Source: an uncultured Clostridia bacterium
Lineage (GTDB): Bacteria; Bacillota; Clostridia; Oscillospirales; Ruminococcaceae
Length of the DNA stretch: 64,000 nt
Reading direction: 5' to 3'
Assembly: GCA_947168885.1 (NCBI GenBank)
Contig: CAMVNQ010000007.1
Span: forward strand, 147,759-211,758
The notes under the pieces were generated by a model. The model was not told where the DNA came from. It ran no database searches and saw only the letters and a list, made by a program, of their open reading frames with translations. The position numbers and the translations under genes were made by a program. This document shows positions 41,962 to 50,996 of the stretch, piece after piece; position 1 is the first letter of the stretch, and every line of letters starts with the position of its first letter.

Positions 41962-43354
41962 TATGCTCATAATATGTCTCCGCAATCTGTGGAGACGAAA
42001 GGGCAGGACGCTTCTCACCGTTATCGGTGTAGTTATCGGTTCCTGCGCTGTTATAGTCATGATCTCGCTCGGTCTCGGAATGAACAAGGCTATGGACAGT
42101 ATGCTGTCGTCATGGGGAGACCTTACCGCTGTCACTATCTTTAACGGAAACGGCAGCGGAATGATGTTTGTTACGGACGACAGCCATTATAGCGGAAACT
42201 CGAACAAAGAAAAACCCCCGCTTAATGACGATGCTCTTGAAATGCTTAAAAACATAGATCATGTCTCGTATGTTATCCCGAAGATAACGTTAAGCAATGA
42301 GATGGTAACTCTCTGCTCCGGAAGAAGTGACCGTTACAGGCTCGGATGGGGCGAGATATATGGAGTTGATTTCTCCATGCTTGAAAAAATGGGGTATGAA
42401 ATTGAAGAGGGAGCTATTCCGAACGAGCATAATTATAAAGAATCCATAATCTACGGAAATGAGATCACATATAATTTCAGAGATACGAAGAAGCACGGCA
42501 ACGCTTCAATGACCGCAAAGCAGCAGCTTCCCGACGGAAGCTTCACAAAGCCGTTCGTTGAACCTGTCGGCGGTGATTTCAAGATAGGTATAAACAACAC
42601 GAAAAAGCCGAATGAAGACGGTTCATACCCTTATGGCGGACGCGGATATGAATATAAACTTACGGGTGCCGCAGTCCTCAAGCAGGATCCGAACTGGGAA
42701 ACGCCGTATTCTATCTTTATAGATATCGATTTGGCGAAGGAAATAATAGAGTCGTACAACAGGCTCAACGGTGTGAAGAAAGCGAAAGCTCCCGAATATT
42801 CTCAGGTGAAGATCGTCTGCGAGAACATTGACAGTGTTGATGCTGTACAGAAAGCTGTCGAGGATATGGGCTTCACCGCATCGAGTATGGCACAGGTGCG
42901 CAGCCAGATGCAGGGTGAGCTTGGCGTAATACAGATGATACTCGGCGGACTTGCGGCGATAAGCCTTCTTGTAGCGGCAATAAGCATAACGAACACGATG
43001 ATAATGTCGATCTACGAGCGCACGAGAGAGATCGGTATCATGAAGGTGCTCGGCTGCTTTATCGGCAACATACGTCTTCTGTTCCTTATGGAAGCCGGTA
43101 TGATCGGACTTCTCGGCGGTATCATCGGTACGATAATAAGTTATATCATATCGTTTATAATGAATACGTTCGCGGGCTCGGCATTCGCACAGATATTAGG
43201 CTTCGGCGGCGACGGAGGCGAAGTCTCTATAATCCCGATCTGGCTCGTTCTCCTCGCACTTGGCTTCTCGACGGTCATAGGTCTTATCTCCGGATATTAT
43301 CCCGCAAATCGCGCAGTCAAGATAAGCGCTCTCGAAGCTATCAAGAACGAGTAA
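41948..43354 (+). CDS. ABC transporter permease, MacB/FtsX type
   Basis: 468 residues. N-terminal RNLWRRKGRTLLTVIGVVIG with one membrane helix, a large extracytoplasmic domain (about 45-310) and three C-terminal helices around NTMIMSIYERTREIGIMKVLG, the family hallmark, ending PANRAVKISALEAIKNE. Such type VII systems do mechanical work across the membrane or extract lipids and peptides, not classic channel transport. Overlaps the upstream gene by 14 bp. Confidence 0.93.
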   Translation: MKIYDMLIICLRNLWRRKGRTLLTVIGVVIGSCAVIVMISLGLGMNKAMDSMLSSWGDLTAVTIFNGNGSGMMFVTDDSHYSGNSNKEKPPLNDDALEMLKNIDHVSYVIPKITLSNEMVTLCSGRSDRYRLGWGEIYGVDFSMLEKMGYEIEEGAIPNEHNYKESIIYGNEITYNFRDTKKHGNASMTAKQQLPDGSFTKPFVEPVGGDFKIGINNTKKPNEDGSYPYGGRGYEYKLTGAAVLKQDPNWETPYSIFIDIDLAKEIIESYNRLNGVKKAKAPEYSQVKIVCENIDSVDAVQKAVEDMGFTASSMAQVRSQMQGELGVIQMILGGLAAISLLVAAISITNTMIMSIYERTREIGIMKVLGCFIGNIRLLFLMEAGMIGLLGGIIGTIISYIISFIMNTFAGSAFAQILGFGGDGGEVSIIPIWLVLLALGFSTVIGLISGYYPANRAVKISALEAIKNE

Positions 43355-43374
43355 AGCGCGTCTGCGGACCCGCG

Positions 43375-43396
43375 CCAGCGTGACGCTGGACCCAAA
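43375..43396. repeat. Single hairpin repeat unit
   Basis: CCAGCGTGACGCTGGACCCA, as in the tandem units at 20800-20863. Confidence 0.7.
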
Positions 43397-43439
43397 GCTG
43401 TCGCGATCAGCTTAGATGTTTTCATCACATAACAAAAAT

Positions 43440-43473
43440 ACAGCAGACTCAATGTAACGAATCTGCTGTTTTT
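43440..43473 (+). terminator. Intrinsic terminator after the ABC operon
   Basis: Stem ACAGCAGA (43440-43447) with TCTGCTGT (43462-43469), then a T-run. Confidence 0.8.
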
Positions 43474-43534
43474 ATATTTTGTGCTGAAATTATCTTGTTT
43501 AACGCGAAGCATATAAAGTCTTTTTGAAAGGGGT

Positions 43535-43572
43535 TTGGGGGAAACTTTTTGTCCACAAAAAGTTTCCCCCAA
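43535..43572. repeat. Perfect 18-bp inverted repeat
   Basis: Arms 43535-43552 and 43555-43572 are exact complements with a 2-base loop; the core is GGGGGAAACTTTTTGT. Perfect long palindromes of this kind are typical of intergenic repeats in this window. Confidence 0.85.
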
Positions 43573-43603
43573 GTCTCTTCAAAAAACGCACCCACGGATC
43601 CAA

Positions 43604-43666
43604 GGTGTCTCCCCGTTAGCGGGGAGGTGTCACCTTCGGTGACAGAGGGGCTGACCGACAGACTCG
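43604..43666 (+). repeat. Dispersed palindromic repeat (CTCCCCGTTAGCGGGGAG family), copy 2
   Basis: CTCCCCGTTAGCGGGGAGGT, hairpin CACCTTCGGTG, then CAGAGGGGCTGACCGACAGA. Confidence 0.88.
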
Positions 43667-43749
43667 AAGCCTTGGCGCGGGGGTTTCAGGGGGCGCGGTA
43701 GCCCCCTGAAGCGGGAGTGGGGTGCAACCCCACATAAACGCATCCAATT

Positions 43750-44033
43750 GGGAACCTCTAAAAACCCATTTGAGAGAAAAAGAACTGCTTGCACCAACTG
43801 CTTCGTCAAGTCTCCTCACCTTGCGTGGTCTCCCCGGCAGCGGGGAGGTGTCGAGCTTGCGAGACAGAGGGGCTGACCGACAGACCAGCAAGCTTTCGGA
43901 GTCTTTCCTTGCATTTGGCGCCAGAGCAGGATGCTCTGACTATGCCGCCAGAAGAGCGCAAGGATGCGCTTTTGAAAGCGGCATAAGAATTATACTCATT
44001 TTCTCTATTCAAAGCGGTTTTTAGAGGTACCCC
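43750..44033. mobile_element. MITE-like element, 284 bp, carrying a nested repeat
   Basis: Ends GGGAACCTCTAAAAAC and GTTTTTAGAGGTACCC are inverted repeats as at 27727-27883. Internal stretches also match (GAGAGAAAAAGA, CTTTCGGAG, CTCATTTTCTC), but two insertions lengthen it: a copy of the CTCCCCG family (43827-43886) and a stretch near 43921-43985. Its right end stops one base before the stop codon of the gene at 44035. Confidence 0.82.
43827..43886 (+). repeat. Dispersed palindromic repeat (CTCCCCG family), copy 3, nested in the MITE-like element
   Basis: CTCCCCGGCAGCGGGGAGGT, a variable hairpin (CGAGCTTGCGAG), then CAGAGGGGCTGACCGACAGA. Its absence from the 27727 element marks it as a later insertion. 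Confidence 0.88.
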
Positions 44034-44034
44034 A

Positions 44035-44409
44035 TTATTGATTATTGTAAATTATATCATCAAGCAGCTCCGCCGCGTCGGTCACGCACCCGCGGCAGCT
44101 CCGTATGACCTTTCCGGTGAGTGCGCCTTTGAGTTCCTTGCAGACGAGTGTCTGGTTCATTTCGGTGAAGCGCTGCTCGAACTCCTTCTTTAGCGGCTCG
44201 GAAGCGTCTCCGAATTTCTTGTCGAGAACATACTCGGCGGCGAGCACAGCTCCGCACTTTCCCATTCTTCCGCCTGCCATCGGTGCAGCGGCTTTTTTCG
44301 CTTCCGCCTCACTTATCCCCGCATCATCGGCGAACGCGCAAAGGACTGCCGCCGAACAGGGATAGAAGCTTTTGTGGTTGTTTATGGCTTTTTCGACTTT
44401 TTCAGACAT
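44035..44409 (-). CDS. C_GCAxxG_C_C-family redox-type protein
   Basis: 124 residues from ATG 44409. A helical protein with spaced cysteines: YPCSAAVL, GRMGKCGAVLAAE, LVCKELKG and SCRGCVTDAAELL. This fits the C_GCAxxG_C_C family, thought to bind metal or haem or to act in redox; no activity is established. The start overlaps engB's stop by 8 bp. The stop codon abuts the end of a MITE-like element. Confidence 0.85.
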   Translation of the reverse strand: MSEKVEKAINNHKSFYPCSAAVLCAFADDAGISEAEAKKAAAPMAGGRMGKCGAVLAAEYVLDKKFGDASEPLKKEFEQRFTEMNQTLVCKELKGALTGKVIRSCRGCVTDAAELLDDIIYNNQ

Positions 44410-45001
44410 CTTCGTTATCCTCCGCGATCGCATCCTCAATAATAGCCCGTATCTCGTCAACGCCCTCGCCGGTCTCCGCCGAGAACTCGATCATAGTTAT
44501 ATCGTCCGCGCACGGTATCTCGGTGCGGAATGCCTCGCGCCGCGCTTCGCGCTCCTTCTTCCTGAGCTTGTCCGCCTTGGTGAGCACAACGACAAACGGA
44601 ATACCGCTGTCGATAAGGAAATCTATCATCATCACATCGTCGGCGGTGGGCTTGTGGCGGAAATCAATTAGCTGGAACACGAGAGCAAGTTCACGCTCGT
44701 CATGAAGATAGCCTTCGATAAGCTCCGCCCAGCGCTTCTTTTCGCTCTGCGAGACTTTAGCGTAGCCGTATCCGGGAAGATCGACGATATGAATGCCGTC
44801 AACGGAGAAGAAGTTTATCGTCGAGGTCTTGCCGGGCGTAGCGCTTACTCTCGCGAGGGATTTCCGGTTGAGAAGCTTGTTTATGAGCGACGATTTTCCG
44901 ACGTTTGAATGCCCCGAAAACGCAAATTCGGGTCTGTCCGACGCGGGTATCTGTTTGAAAAGCCCGTAAGACGCGGTAAATTCCGCTTTGTTATAGTTCA
45001 T
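44402..45001 (-). CDS. engB: Ribosome biogenesis GTPase EngB/YsxC
   Basis: 199 residues from ATG 45001 after GAGGAAA. TrmE-Era-EngA-like GTPase: G1 SGHSNVGKSSLIN, G2 region ATPGKTSTINFF, G3 DLPGYGYA, G4 TKAD. It acts in 50S subunit assembly. It follows lon as in Bacillus (lonA-ysxC). Confidence 0.96.
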   Translation of the reverse strand: MNYNKAEFTASYGLFKQIPASDRPEFAFSGHSNVGKSSLINKLLNRKSLARVSATPGKTSTINFFSVDGIHIVDLPGYGYAKVSQSEKKRWAELIEGYLHDERELALVFQLIDFRHKPTADDVMMIDFLIDSGIPFVVVLTKADKLRKKEREARREAFRTEIPCADDITMIEFSAETGEGVDEIRAIIEDAIAEDNEDV

Positions 45002-45061
45002 TGTGTTTCCTCGTTTAATCAATTTCCCCTGCCGCTGAGTGGTAGGGGAAAAGAAGCTGTG

Positions 45062-47485
45062 TTATCTGTTGTCCGCTGATGCCGAAGGCTGTGTTCTGCG
45101 GCGCTTGCTTACTTCCGCGGATCTTTTCTGTCTCGGAGCCTTGCCCGTTTTTTTCGCCGCTTTGGCAGGGAAGACGAGCGCGTTATCGAGCACAGTCTGT
45201 ATCTTCTCCGCGGGAATGAACCGCACGTTGTCCTTTACAGTCTCGTCGATCTCATCAAGGTCGGCTTCGTTTTCTTTAGGGATTATGACGGTCTTTACGC
45301 CCGCCTTGTATGCTGCCATGGACTTTTCTTTAAGTCCGCCGATAGGAAGCACTTTTCCGTGAAGCGTTATCTCGCCGGTCATAGCTATGTCGCGCTTTAC
45401 CGGCATACCCGAGAGCGCCGAAACGAGAGCTGTCGTCATGGTGACACCCGCCGAGGGACCGTCTTTCGGAACTGCGCCTTCGGGAGCGTGAATATGCAGA
45501 TCCTTGTTCTTGTAGAATTCGGGGTCGATGTCGTATTTCGCGGCTATGCTTCTGACAAGGCTTACGGCGATCTTGCTGGATTCCTTCATAACGTCGCCGA
45601 GGGAGCCGGTGACTTCGACCTTTCCGTCACCCTCCATAACGATGACTTCGAGGGGCATCGTAACGCCGCCGACGGAAGTCCACGCGAGACCCGTGACAAT
45701 ACCTGTCTCGTCGGTCTTGGATATGGTCTCGGGAAGGTACTTTCTCGTGCCGAGGAAGTCTTTAAGGTTCGCGTCGGTCACGGAGACAGAAGCCTCACCG
45801 CTTACAAGCTTCTTTGCCGCTTTTCTGCATATCGACGCGATCTTCTTTTCAAGACCGCGCACGCCGGCTTCCTTGGTATAGCCGTCAATTATCGCGTAGA
45901 GCGCCTTGTCGTTCACTTTGAGGGTGCGGCGCGTTTCACCGTGCTTTTTGAGCTGCTTCGGGAGAAGGTGTTTTTTCGCGATATTGAACTTTTCCTCGCG
46001 GGTATAGCTCGAAAGCTCGATGATCTCCATACGGTCGAGCAGGGGAGCGGGTATAGTATCCATGGTGTTCGCCGTGGTGATGAAGAGAACGTCGCTAAGG
46101 TCGAGCGGTATCTCGAAGTAATGGTCTGTGAAAGTCGAGTTCTGCTCGGGGTCAAGGACTTCGAGCATAGCGGACGACGGGTCGCCCTTATAATCGCTTC
46201 CCATTTTGTCTATCTCGTCGAAGAGGATGACGGGGTTCATGCACTTCGCCTGTTTTATGGCGTTGACGATACGTCCGGGCATAGCTCCGACGTAGGTCTT
46301 TCTGTGACCGCGTATCTCCGCTTCATCACGGACACCGCCGAGGGAAACGCGGGCATAGTTGCGCCCGAGAGCTGCGGCAATGGACTTGCCGACGGACGTT
46401 TTACCGACTCCGGGAGGTCCCACAAGGCAGATGATCTGGCTTTTTACCTCGGGGTTGAGCTTTCTTACCGAGATTATCTCAAGGATGCGCTCCTTGACCT
46501 TTTTGAGCCCGTAGTGATCTTTTTCGAGCTGCTTTTCCGCCTTTCCGATGTCTATTGTATCTTCTGTATAGACGTTCCACGGCATTTCAAGTATCGAGTC
46601 GAGGTATGTCTTGATAAGTCCGTATTCCTGTGACGAGGGAGAGACCTTCATCATCTTGTTCACTTCGCGGAGCAGCTTTTCCTCCGTTTCGGCGGGGAAG
46701 CCGACAGCCTGTATCTTCTCGGTGTAGTCGTATTCTTCCTCGTCATAGTCCTCCGAGCCGCCGAGCTGCTTCGAGAGAGCCTTCATCTGTTCGCGGAGTA
46801 TGTATTCTCGCTGGTTCGAGTCGATAGAATCCTTTATCTGCTCGCTTATCTCCGCTTCAAAACGAAGCACTTTTATCTCTTCTGTGAGCATCTCGATAAG
46901 CTTCTTGATGCGCTTTTCAAGTCCGTTTGTTTCGAGGAGCGTCTGCTTGTTGTCGGTCTTGAGGAAAACGTTGAATATGATGAGCTCAAAAAGCTTCTTT
47001 AAGTCGTGTTCTCCGTTTACAAGTCCGGTGAGCTCGTCGGGAATTTTCGGGACAAGGGAAGAGTACTCTTCAAAAAGCATCTTCAGCGTTCTTTCATAGG
47101 CGTAACCAAGCGATTCGTCGAGCTCGGTCACGCGCTCGCGGATCTCGGAGATCTCCGCAACGTTATAAGTCTCGAATTCCGAAACGTTAATCAGCTTTGC
47201 GCGGTAAAGTCCCTGTACGAGAACACGGGTGACCTTGTCGGGCGTTTTGAGTATCTGGCGTATTTCCGCAACGACACCGACCCTGTACAGATCGTCTCTG
47301 TGGGGGTCGCTGTTGTCGTATTCCGTCTGTGTGACCAGAAAAATGCGCTTGTCTGTGAGGCTTGCCGTTTTGACGGCTTCAACGAATTTCGGTTTTGTAA
47401 CATCGAAATTAAGTACCATTCCCGGGAAAACCACGAGACCTCTCATCGTTATCATCGGGAGTTTATGTCTTACCGCAGAGGGCAT
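45062..47485 (-). CDS. lon: ATP-dependent protease Lon (LonA)
   Basis: 807 residues from ATG 47485, nine bases after AAAGGA; a TTG at 47494 is less likely. Order: N-terminal LON domain ([19 protein letters not shown]), coiled coil, AAA+ module with Walker [14 protein letters not shown] near residue 360 and Walker [11 protein letters not shown], then the protease domain with catalytic Ser in PKDGPSAGV near 677 and Lys in [14 protein letters not shown] near 718. It degrades misfolded and regulatory proteins. Strong promoter upstream. Confidence 0.97.
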   Translation of the reverse strand: MPSAVRHKLPMITMRGLVVFPGMVLNFDVTKPKFVEAVKTASLTDKRIFLVTQTEYDNSDPHRDDLYRVGVVAEIRQILKTPDKVTRVLVQGLYRAKLINVSEFETYNVAEISEIRERVTELDESLGYAYERTLKMLFEEYSSLVPKIPDELTGLVNGEHDLKKLFELIIFNVFLKTDNKQTLLETNGLEKRIKKLIEMLTEEIKVLRFEAEISEQIKDSIDSNQREYILREQMKALSKQLGGSEDYDEEEYDYTEKIQAVGFPAETEEKLLREVNKMMKVSPSSQEYGLIKTYLDSILEMPWNVYTEDTIDIGKAEKQLEKDHYGLKKVKERILEIISVRKLNPEVKSQIICLVGPPGVGKTSVGKSIAAALGRNYARVSLGGVRDEAEIRGHRKTYVGAMPGRIVNAIKQAKCMNPVILFDEIDKMGSDYKGDPSSAMLEVLDPEQNSTFTDHYFEIPLDLSDVLFITTANTMDTIPAPLLDRMEIIELSSYTREEKFNIAKKHLLPKQLKKHGETRRTLKVNDKALYAIIDGYTKEAGVRGLEKKIASICRKAAKKLVSGEASVSVTDANLKDFLGTRKYLPETISKTDETGIVTGLAWTSVGGVTMPLEVIVMEGDGKVEVTGSLGDVMKESSKIAVSLVRSIAAKYDIDPEFYKNKDLHIHAPEGAVPKDGPSAGVTMTTALVSALSGMPVKRDIAMTGEITLHGKVLPIGGLKEKSMAAYKAGVKTVIIPKENEADLDEIDETVKDNVRFIPAEKIQTVLDNALVFPAKAAKKTGKAPRQKRSAEVSKRRRTQPSASADNR

Positions 47486-47545
47486 GAATATCAATCCTTT
47501 CAGTTATATCGCCTTAAGCCTTTATTTTTATATGGCATAAATTAT

Positions 47546-47574
47546 ATTATACAGTATAACGCAGATAAATGCAA
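47546..47574 (-). promoter_or_regulatory. Predicted promoter for lon-engB
   Basis: Minus strand: TTGCAT, 17-bp spacer, TATAAT. No CtsR or HrcA operator was recognised. Confidence 0.75.
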
Positions 47575-47660
47575 TAGTTTTTTTACGAAAATCTGCTGAA
47601 AATATATTGCAGAGTAACCGACAATTTCCGCCTTGTTCATTGCTGGTTGAAATATGCACG

Positions 47661-48050
47661 TCAGACCTCGATGCACTGCTTTATCCTGCTGTACAGCGAC
47701 TTGCCGATACCGCTTATGTTCATTATCTCTTCGGTCGAAAGAAAGTCTCCGTTTCGCCTGCGGTATTCGATTATCCTGTCTGCCGTAACCTCGCCGATAC
47801 CGGTTATTTCCATAAGTTCGTCACGGTTCGCCGTGTTTATGTTGACCTTTTTTTCCGGTGCGGGAAGGGAAGATTCCGTGTAAGTCACCGGCGCAGCGGT
47901 TATGTACGAGTTCTGTTCATTCCGGTCGGCGAATGTGAATGCAACGGCGCAGAAAGTTATGTAACCCGCCGCAGCGACACAGAAAAGTATGATAAAAAGC
48001 CGGCTTAACGGTCTTTTGACTGTTGATTTGTTCTTGGTTCCGGCAGGCAA
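47661..48050 (-). CDS. comEA: ComEA-like helix-hairpin-helix protein
   Basis: 129 residues from TTG 48050, preceded by AAGGTG. The open frame extends to TTG 48119, but that TTG is the -35 box of a good promoter, so the upstream part is probably not translated. A membrane helix (LFIILFCVAAAGYITFCAVAF), a linker, then two helix-hairpin-helix motifs (VNINTANRDELMEITGIGEVTA, IMNISGIGKSLYSRI). ComEA binds incoming DNA at the cell surface. comEC is not adjacent. It is shorter than usual, lacking the SLBB-type part. Confidence 0.82.
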   Translation of the reverse strand: MPAGTKNKSTVKRPLSRLFIILFCVAAAGYITFCAVAFTFADRNEQNSYITAAPVTYTESSLPAPEKKVNINTANRDELMEITGIGEVTADRIIEYRRRNGDFLSTEEIMNISGIGKSLYSRIKQCIEV

Positions 48051-48090
48051 GGAACGCACCTTCTTCCGTTGTTTGTTGAATATATATCTG

Positions 48091-48119
48091 ATTATATCAC
48101 GAAATCCGTATTTACGCAA
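48091..48119 (-). promoter_or_regulatory. Predicted promoter for comEA
   Basis: Minus strand: TTGCGT, 17-bp spacer ending CGTGA, TATAAT, 41 bp upstream of TTG 48050. Confidence 0.7.
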
Positions 48120-48171
48120 CGTTTTATTGAAAATGTCTAAAATTTTACGGTCAAATTTGTTATTATCACTA

Positions 48172-48200
48172 TTGTGTAAACGTTTACTTTGTGGTATAAT
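48172..48200 (+). promoter_or_regulatory. Predicted promoter for GH43-GH5
   Basis: TTGTGT, 17-bp spacer ending TGTGG, TATAAT. An operator palindrome overlaps the -35 and spacer. Confidence 0.75.
48175..48188 (+). promoter_or_regulatory. LacI/CcpA-type (cre-like) operator
   Basis: TGTAAACGTTTACT; the core GTAAACGTTTAC is a perfect palindrome centred on CG. It matches the cre pattern TGWAANCGNTNWCA except the last base. Its position over the promoter predicts repression, by CcpA or a specific LacI-family regulator; no such HTH regulator is in the window. Confidence 0.75.
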
Positions 48201-48234
48201 ATAAAAAATTAAATCGGAAAAGGAGAATTGTTCT

Positions 48235-49542
48235 ATGCCAAATCCTTATCTTCCGCAGTGGGAATACATTCCTGACGGAGAGCCGAGAGTCTTCGGCGAC
48301 AGGATATATGTTTACGGTTCACATGACAGAATGGGCTGCGACAAGTTCTGTGACTACCGGCTTAAAGTCTGGTCGGCACCTGTCAGCGCACCGGATAAGT
48401 GGGTATGCCACGGAACGGCTTTTGCAACACGCGATTTCCGCGGTCATCCGTCGGACGTTGACTGGACGGACAACGAGCTTTACGCACCCGATGTCGTTGA
48501 GAAGGACGGAAAGTACTACCTCTACGCATATATCGTCGGCGCAAAGGGCTGCGTCGCGGTGAGCGACAGACCCGAGGGCCCGTTCAGACTTCTCTCGAAG
48601 TATGAATACAACCTCGAAAAGCACTATGACGACGGTACATTCATAGACCCCGGCGTGCTCGTTGATGACGACGGGAGAGTTTATGTTTACTGCGGCTATC
48701 TCGGCTCGTATATGGCAGAGCTCGACGGAAAGGATATGCACACGGTCATCGACGGGACATACAAGCTCGACATAATTCCCACCGACGAACCGCATAACTT
48801 CTTTGAAGCCTGCTCGCCGAGAAAGATAAACGGCAGATACTACCTCATATACTCGCCGAAACTCGGAAGCCGTCTTGACTACGCCATGAGCGACAGCCCG
48901 ACCGGTCCTTTCGAGCACAAGGGCACGATCATCGACAACTCGATAGATTACCCCGGCGGCAATGACCACGGCTCGGTAATGCAGATAAACGGACAGTATT
49001 ACATATTCTACCACCGTATGACCAACGGAACGATAATGTCCCGCCGCGGCTGTGTGGAGCGTATCGAGATACTTCCGGACGGTACAATACCGCAGGTAGA
49101 GATGACCTCACTCGGATTTGAGGAAAGCCTCGACCCGTTCATCGTCACCAAAGCCGATACCGCCTGCGTGCTGAAGGGCGGCTGCTTCATAACCGAGCTG
49201 AACATCTTTGAGCGCGTTGTAACAAAGATCACCGACGGTTCGGTTATGGGCTGGAAATACTACGATTTCGGAAACGACGACGACCCGTATTCGATAAAGC
49301 TGAAACTCCGCGGAACGGGCTGCAGGGGAATTATACAGATATTCCTCGACAGCGACGAGGGTGAACCTGTCGGCGAAGCATCATTCACCGAGAACGGCGG
49401 AATAGTTTCCGCAGAGCTTCCCGCGATAAAGGGCAGACACGCTGTTTATCTGAAAGCAAAGAGCCTGTATGAAGGCTGGGCAGCGGATATGTTCAAGGGC
49501 AGATACCTGTTTGAGCTCGAAGAGTTCGTTTTTGTAAGATAA
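48235..49542 (+). CDS. GH43-family glycoside hydrolase, cytoplasmic
   Basis: 435 residues, no signal peptide. A five-bladed propeller of the GH43 family: start PYLPQWEYIPDGEPRVFGDRIYVYGSHD (shown in two parts: PYLPQWEYIPDGEP and RVFGDRIYVYGSHD), YAPDVVEKDGKYYLY, and HNFFEACSPRKING with the probable catalytic acid Glu. The last 130 residues form a beta-rich accessory domain. The family covers xylosidases and arabinofuranosidases acting on short oligosaccharides; being intracellular it would act on imported sugars. ATG 48235 follows AAAGGAG. Confidence 0.88.
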   Translation: MPNPYLPQWEYIPDGEPRVFGDRIYVYGSHDRMGCDKFCDYRLKVWSAPVSAPDKWVCHGTAFATRDFRGHPSDVDWTDNELYAPDVVEKDGKYYLYAYIVGAKGCVAVSDRPEGPFRLLSKYEYNLEKHYDDGTFIDPGVLVDDDGRVYVYCGYLGSYMAELDGKDMHTVIDGTYKLDIIPTDEPHNFFEACSPRKINGRYYLIYSPKLGSRLDYAMSDSPTGPFEHKGTIIDNSIDYPGGNDHGSVMQINGQYYIFYHRMTNGTIMSRRGCVERIEILPDGTIPQVEMTSLGFEESLDPFIVTKADTACVLKGGCFITELNIFERVVTKITDGSVMGWKYYDFGNDDDPYSIKLKLRGTGCRGIIQIFLDSDEGEPVGEASFTENGGIVSAELPAIKGRHAVYLKAKSLYEGWAADMFKGRYLFELEEFVFVR

Positions 49543-49571
49543 CGATTATGATGAAAGAAAGGAAACACGAT

Positions 49572-50858
49572 ATGGAATTAAGAATGAAGATCGCTGCGGG
49601 AATTCTTGCGGCTGTAAGCATCATTTCCGGCTGTGCAAACAATAACGCGCCCGCTGCAACGACTTCCGCGGCTCCCGCTCCGGCGGAAACGACGGCGGAG
49701 GAGGAGACCGCACCTGCACGCGCGGTCGGCGAGATGAGAGATATGACGACACAGCAGATAGTCGAAGATATGGGTGTCGGAATAAACCTCGGCAACACCT
49801 TTGAGGCTACCGGCTCGAATTCGGATACGGTGAGCGGTTTTGAGAGAAGCTGGGGAAGCCCGCTCGTAACGAAGGAGCTCATAGAAGGCTACGCAAAAGC
49901 AGGGTTCGGCGTACTTCGCGTTCCGGTGGCGTGGTCGAACCTCATGGCTGAGGACTACACAATAAGCCCCGAGCTGCTCGCGCGCGTCGATGAAGTCATG
50001 GGCTGGGCTGTGGACAGCGGTATGTACGTCATAATGAACATACACTGGGACGGCGGCTGGTGGGAGAAGTTCCCCACCGAAAAGGAAGAGTGCATGAAGA
50101 AGTACACCCGTATCTGGGAGCAGCTCTCCGATTACTACGGAAATTACGGCGATAAGCTTATGTTCGAGTCGCTCAACGAGGAGGGCGGCTGGCAGAGCGT
50201 ATGGAACCGTTACAGCGGCACCGCCGGCGAGGAAAAGGAGCAGTCATTCGGACTTCTCAACGAGATAAATCAGAAATTCGTCGATATTGTCCGTGCAAGC
50301 GGCGGCAACAATGCCAAGCGTCACCTGCTTATCGCGGGATATAACACCGATTTCGACCTTACCTGCGACGACCTTTTCGTAATGCCTTCCGACCCCGAAG
50401 GAAGATGCGCTGTATCCATGCATTACTATACGCCTTCGACGTTCTGTATCCTTGAAAAGGACGCGGACTGGGGCAAGGCGAAGCCGACATGGGGCACAAA
50501 GCGCGATGTGCGCGAAATGGAAATGTATATGGACAAGGTCAAGGAGCACTTCACCGATAAGGGTGTACCCGTTATCATCGGCGAGTACGGCTGCGTCGCG
50601 GTAAAGAACAAGACGAAGGATCAGATCAGACTGTTCAACCTTCTCGCGACCGAGGAAATGATCTCACGCAAGATCTGTCCCGTTCTCTGGGACACGACAG
50701 GCGTGTTCTACGACCGCTATCTCTACGTTCTCAAGGATGAGGAGTTCCAGAAGGGGCTTGACCGTATAAGAGCGGGCGAGAGCCTTAAAGACGAGCTTCT
50801 CGCGCAGGCAGCCGAGGCTCTGGAAGACAAACCCGCCGAGACTGAAAACGCCGCGTAA
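49572..50858 (+). CDS. GH5 endoglucanase-like lipoprotein
   Basis: 428 residues from ATG 49572, after AAAGGAAA. Lipobox ISGC, Ala/Thr/Glu linker to about residue 50, then a GH5 catalytic domain: GINLGNTFEA, FGVLRVPVAWSNLM, ESLNEEGG (acid/base Glu near 203) and VIIGEYGC (nucleophile Glu near 338). This pattern fits cellulase-type GH5 (endo-beta-1,4-glucanase and related). It is membrane-tethered outside. Co-transcribed with GH43, 29 bp upstream, and closed by a terminator. Confidence 0.92.
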   Translation: MELRMKIAAGILAAVSIISGCANNNAPAATTSAAPAPAETTAEEETAPARAVGEMRDMTTQQIVEDMGVGINLGNTFEATGSNSDTVSGFERSWGSPLVTKELIEGYAKAGFGVLRVPVAWSNLMAEDYTISPELLARVDEVMGWAVDSGMYVIMNIHWDGGWWEKFPTEKEECMKKYTRIWEQLSDYYGNYGDKLMFESLNEEGGWQSVWNRYSGTAGEEKEQSFGLLNEINQKFVDIVRASGGNNAKRHLLIAGYNTDFDLTCDDLFVMPSDPEGRCAVSMHYYTPSTFCILEKDADWGKAKPTWGTKRDVREMEMYMDKVKEHFTDKGVPVIIGEYGCVAVKNKTKDQIRLFNLLATEEMISRKICPVLWDTTGVFYDRYLYVLKDEEFQKGLDRIRAGESLKDELLAQAAEALEDKPAETENAA

Positions 50859-50867
50859 AAATGTATC

Positions 50868-50902
50868 AAAGCGTCTTGTACAGAAGTACAGGGCGCTTTT
50901 TT
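50868..50902 (+). terminator. Intrinsic terminator after GH5
   Basis: AAAGCGTCTTGTAC (50868-50881) with GTACAGGGCGCTTT (50886-50899), two G-U pairs, then T-run. Confidence 0.9.
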
Positions 50903-50914
50903 TGCGTTTTTGTA

Positions 50915-50943
50915 TTGTTTTTTGCGCGGGAGTGTGGTATAAT
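50915..50943 (+). promoter_or_regulatory. Predicted promoter for the DUF1538-PII operon
   Basis: TTGTTT, 17-bp spacer ending TGTGG, TATAAT, immediately followed by a GTGTGTCACAC-like palindrome near 50951-50963 that could be an operator. Confidence 0.72.
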
Positions 50944-50996
50944 GAATAAGCAGTGTGTCACACTGTGTTATCACTTTTGGAAAAACGGAGAAAGCA

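Noticed and set aside
43535..43572. Perfect hairpin as a terminator
   Set aside because: No U-tract on either strand, and the ABC operon already ends at a proper terminator 60 bp earlier.
45359..46633. 424-codon plus-strand open frame
   Set aside because: Antisense to lon; no recognisable motif.
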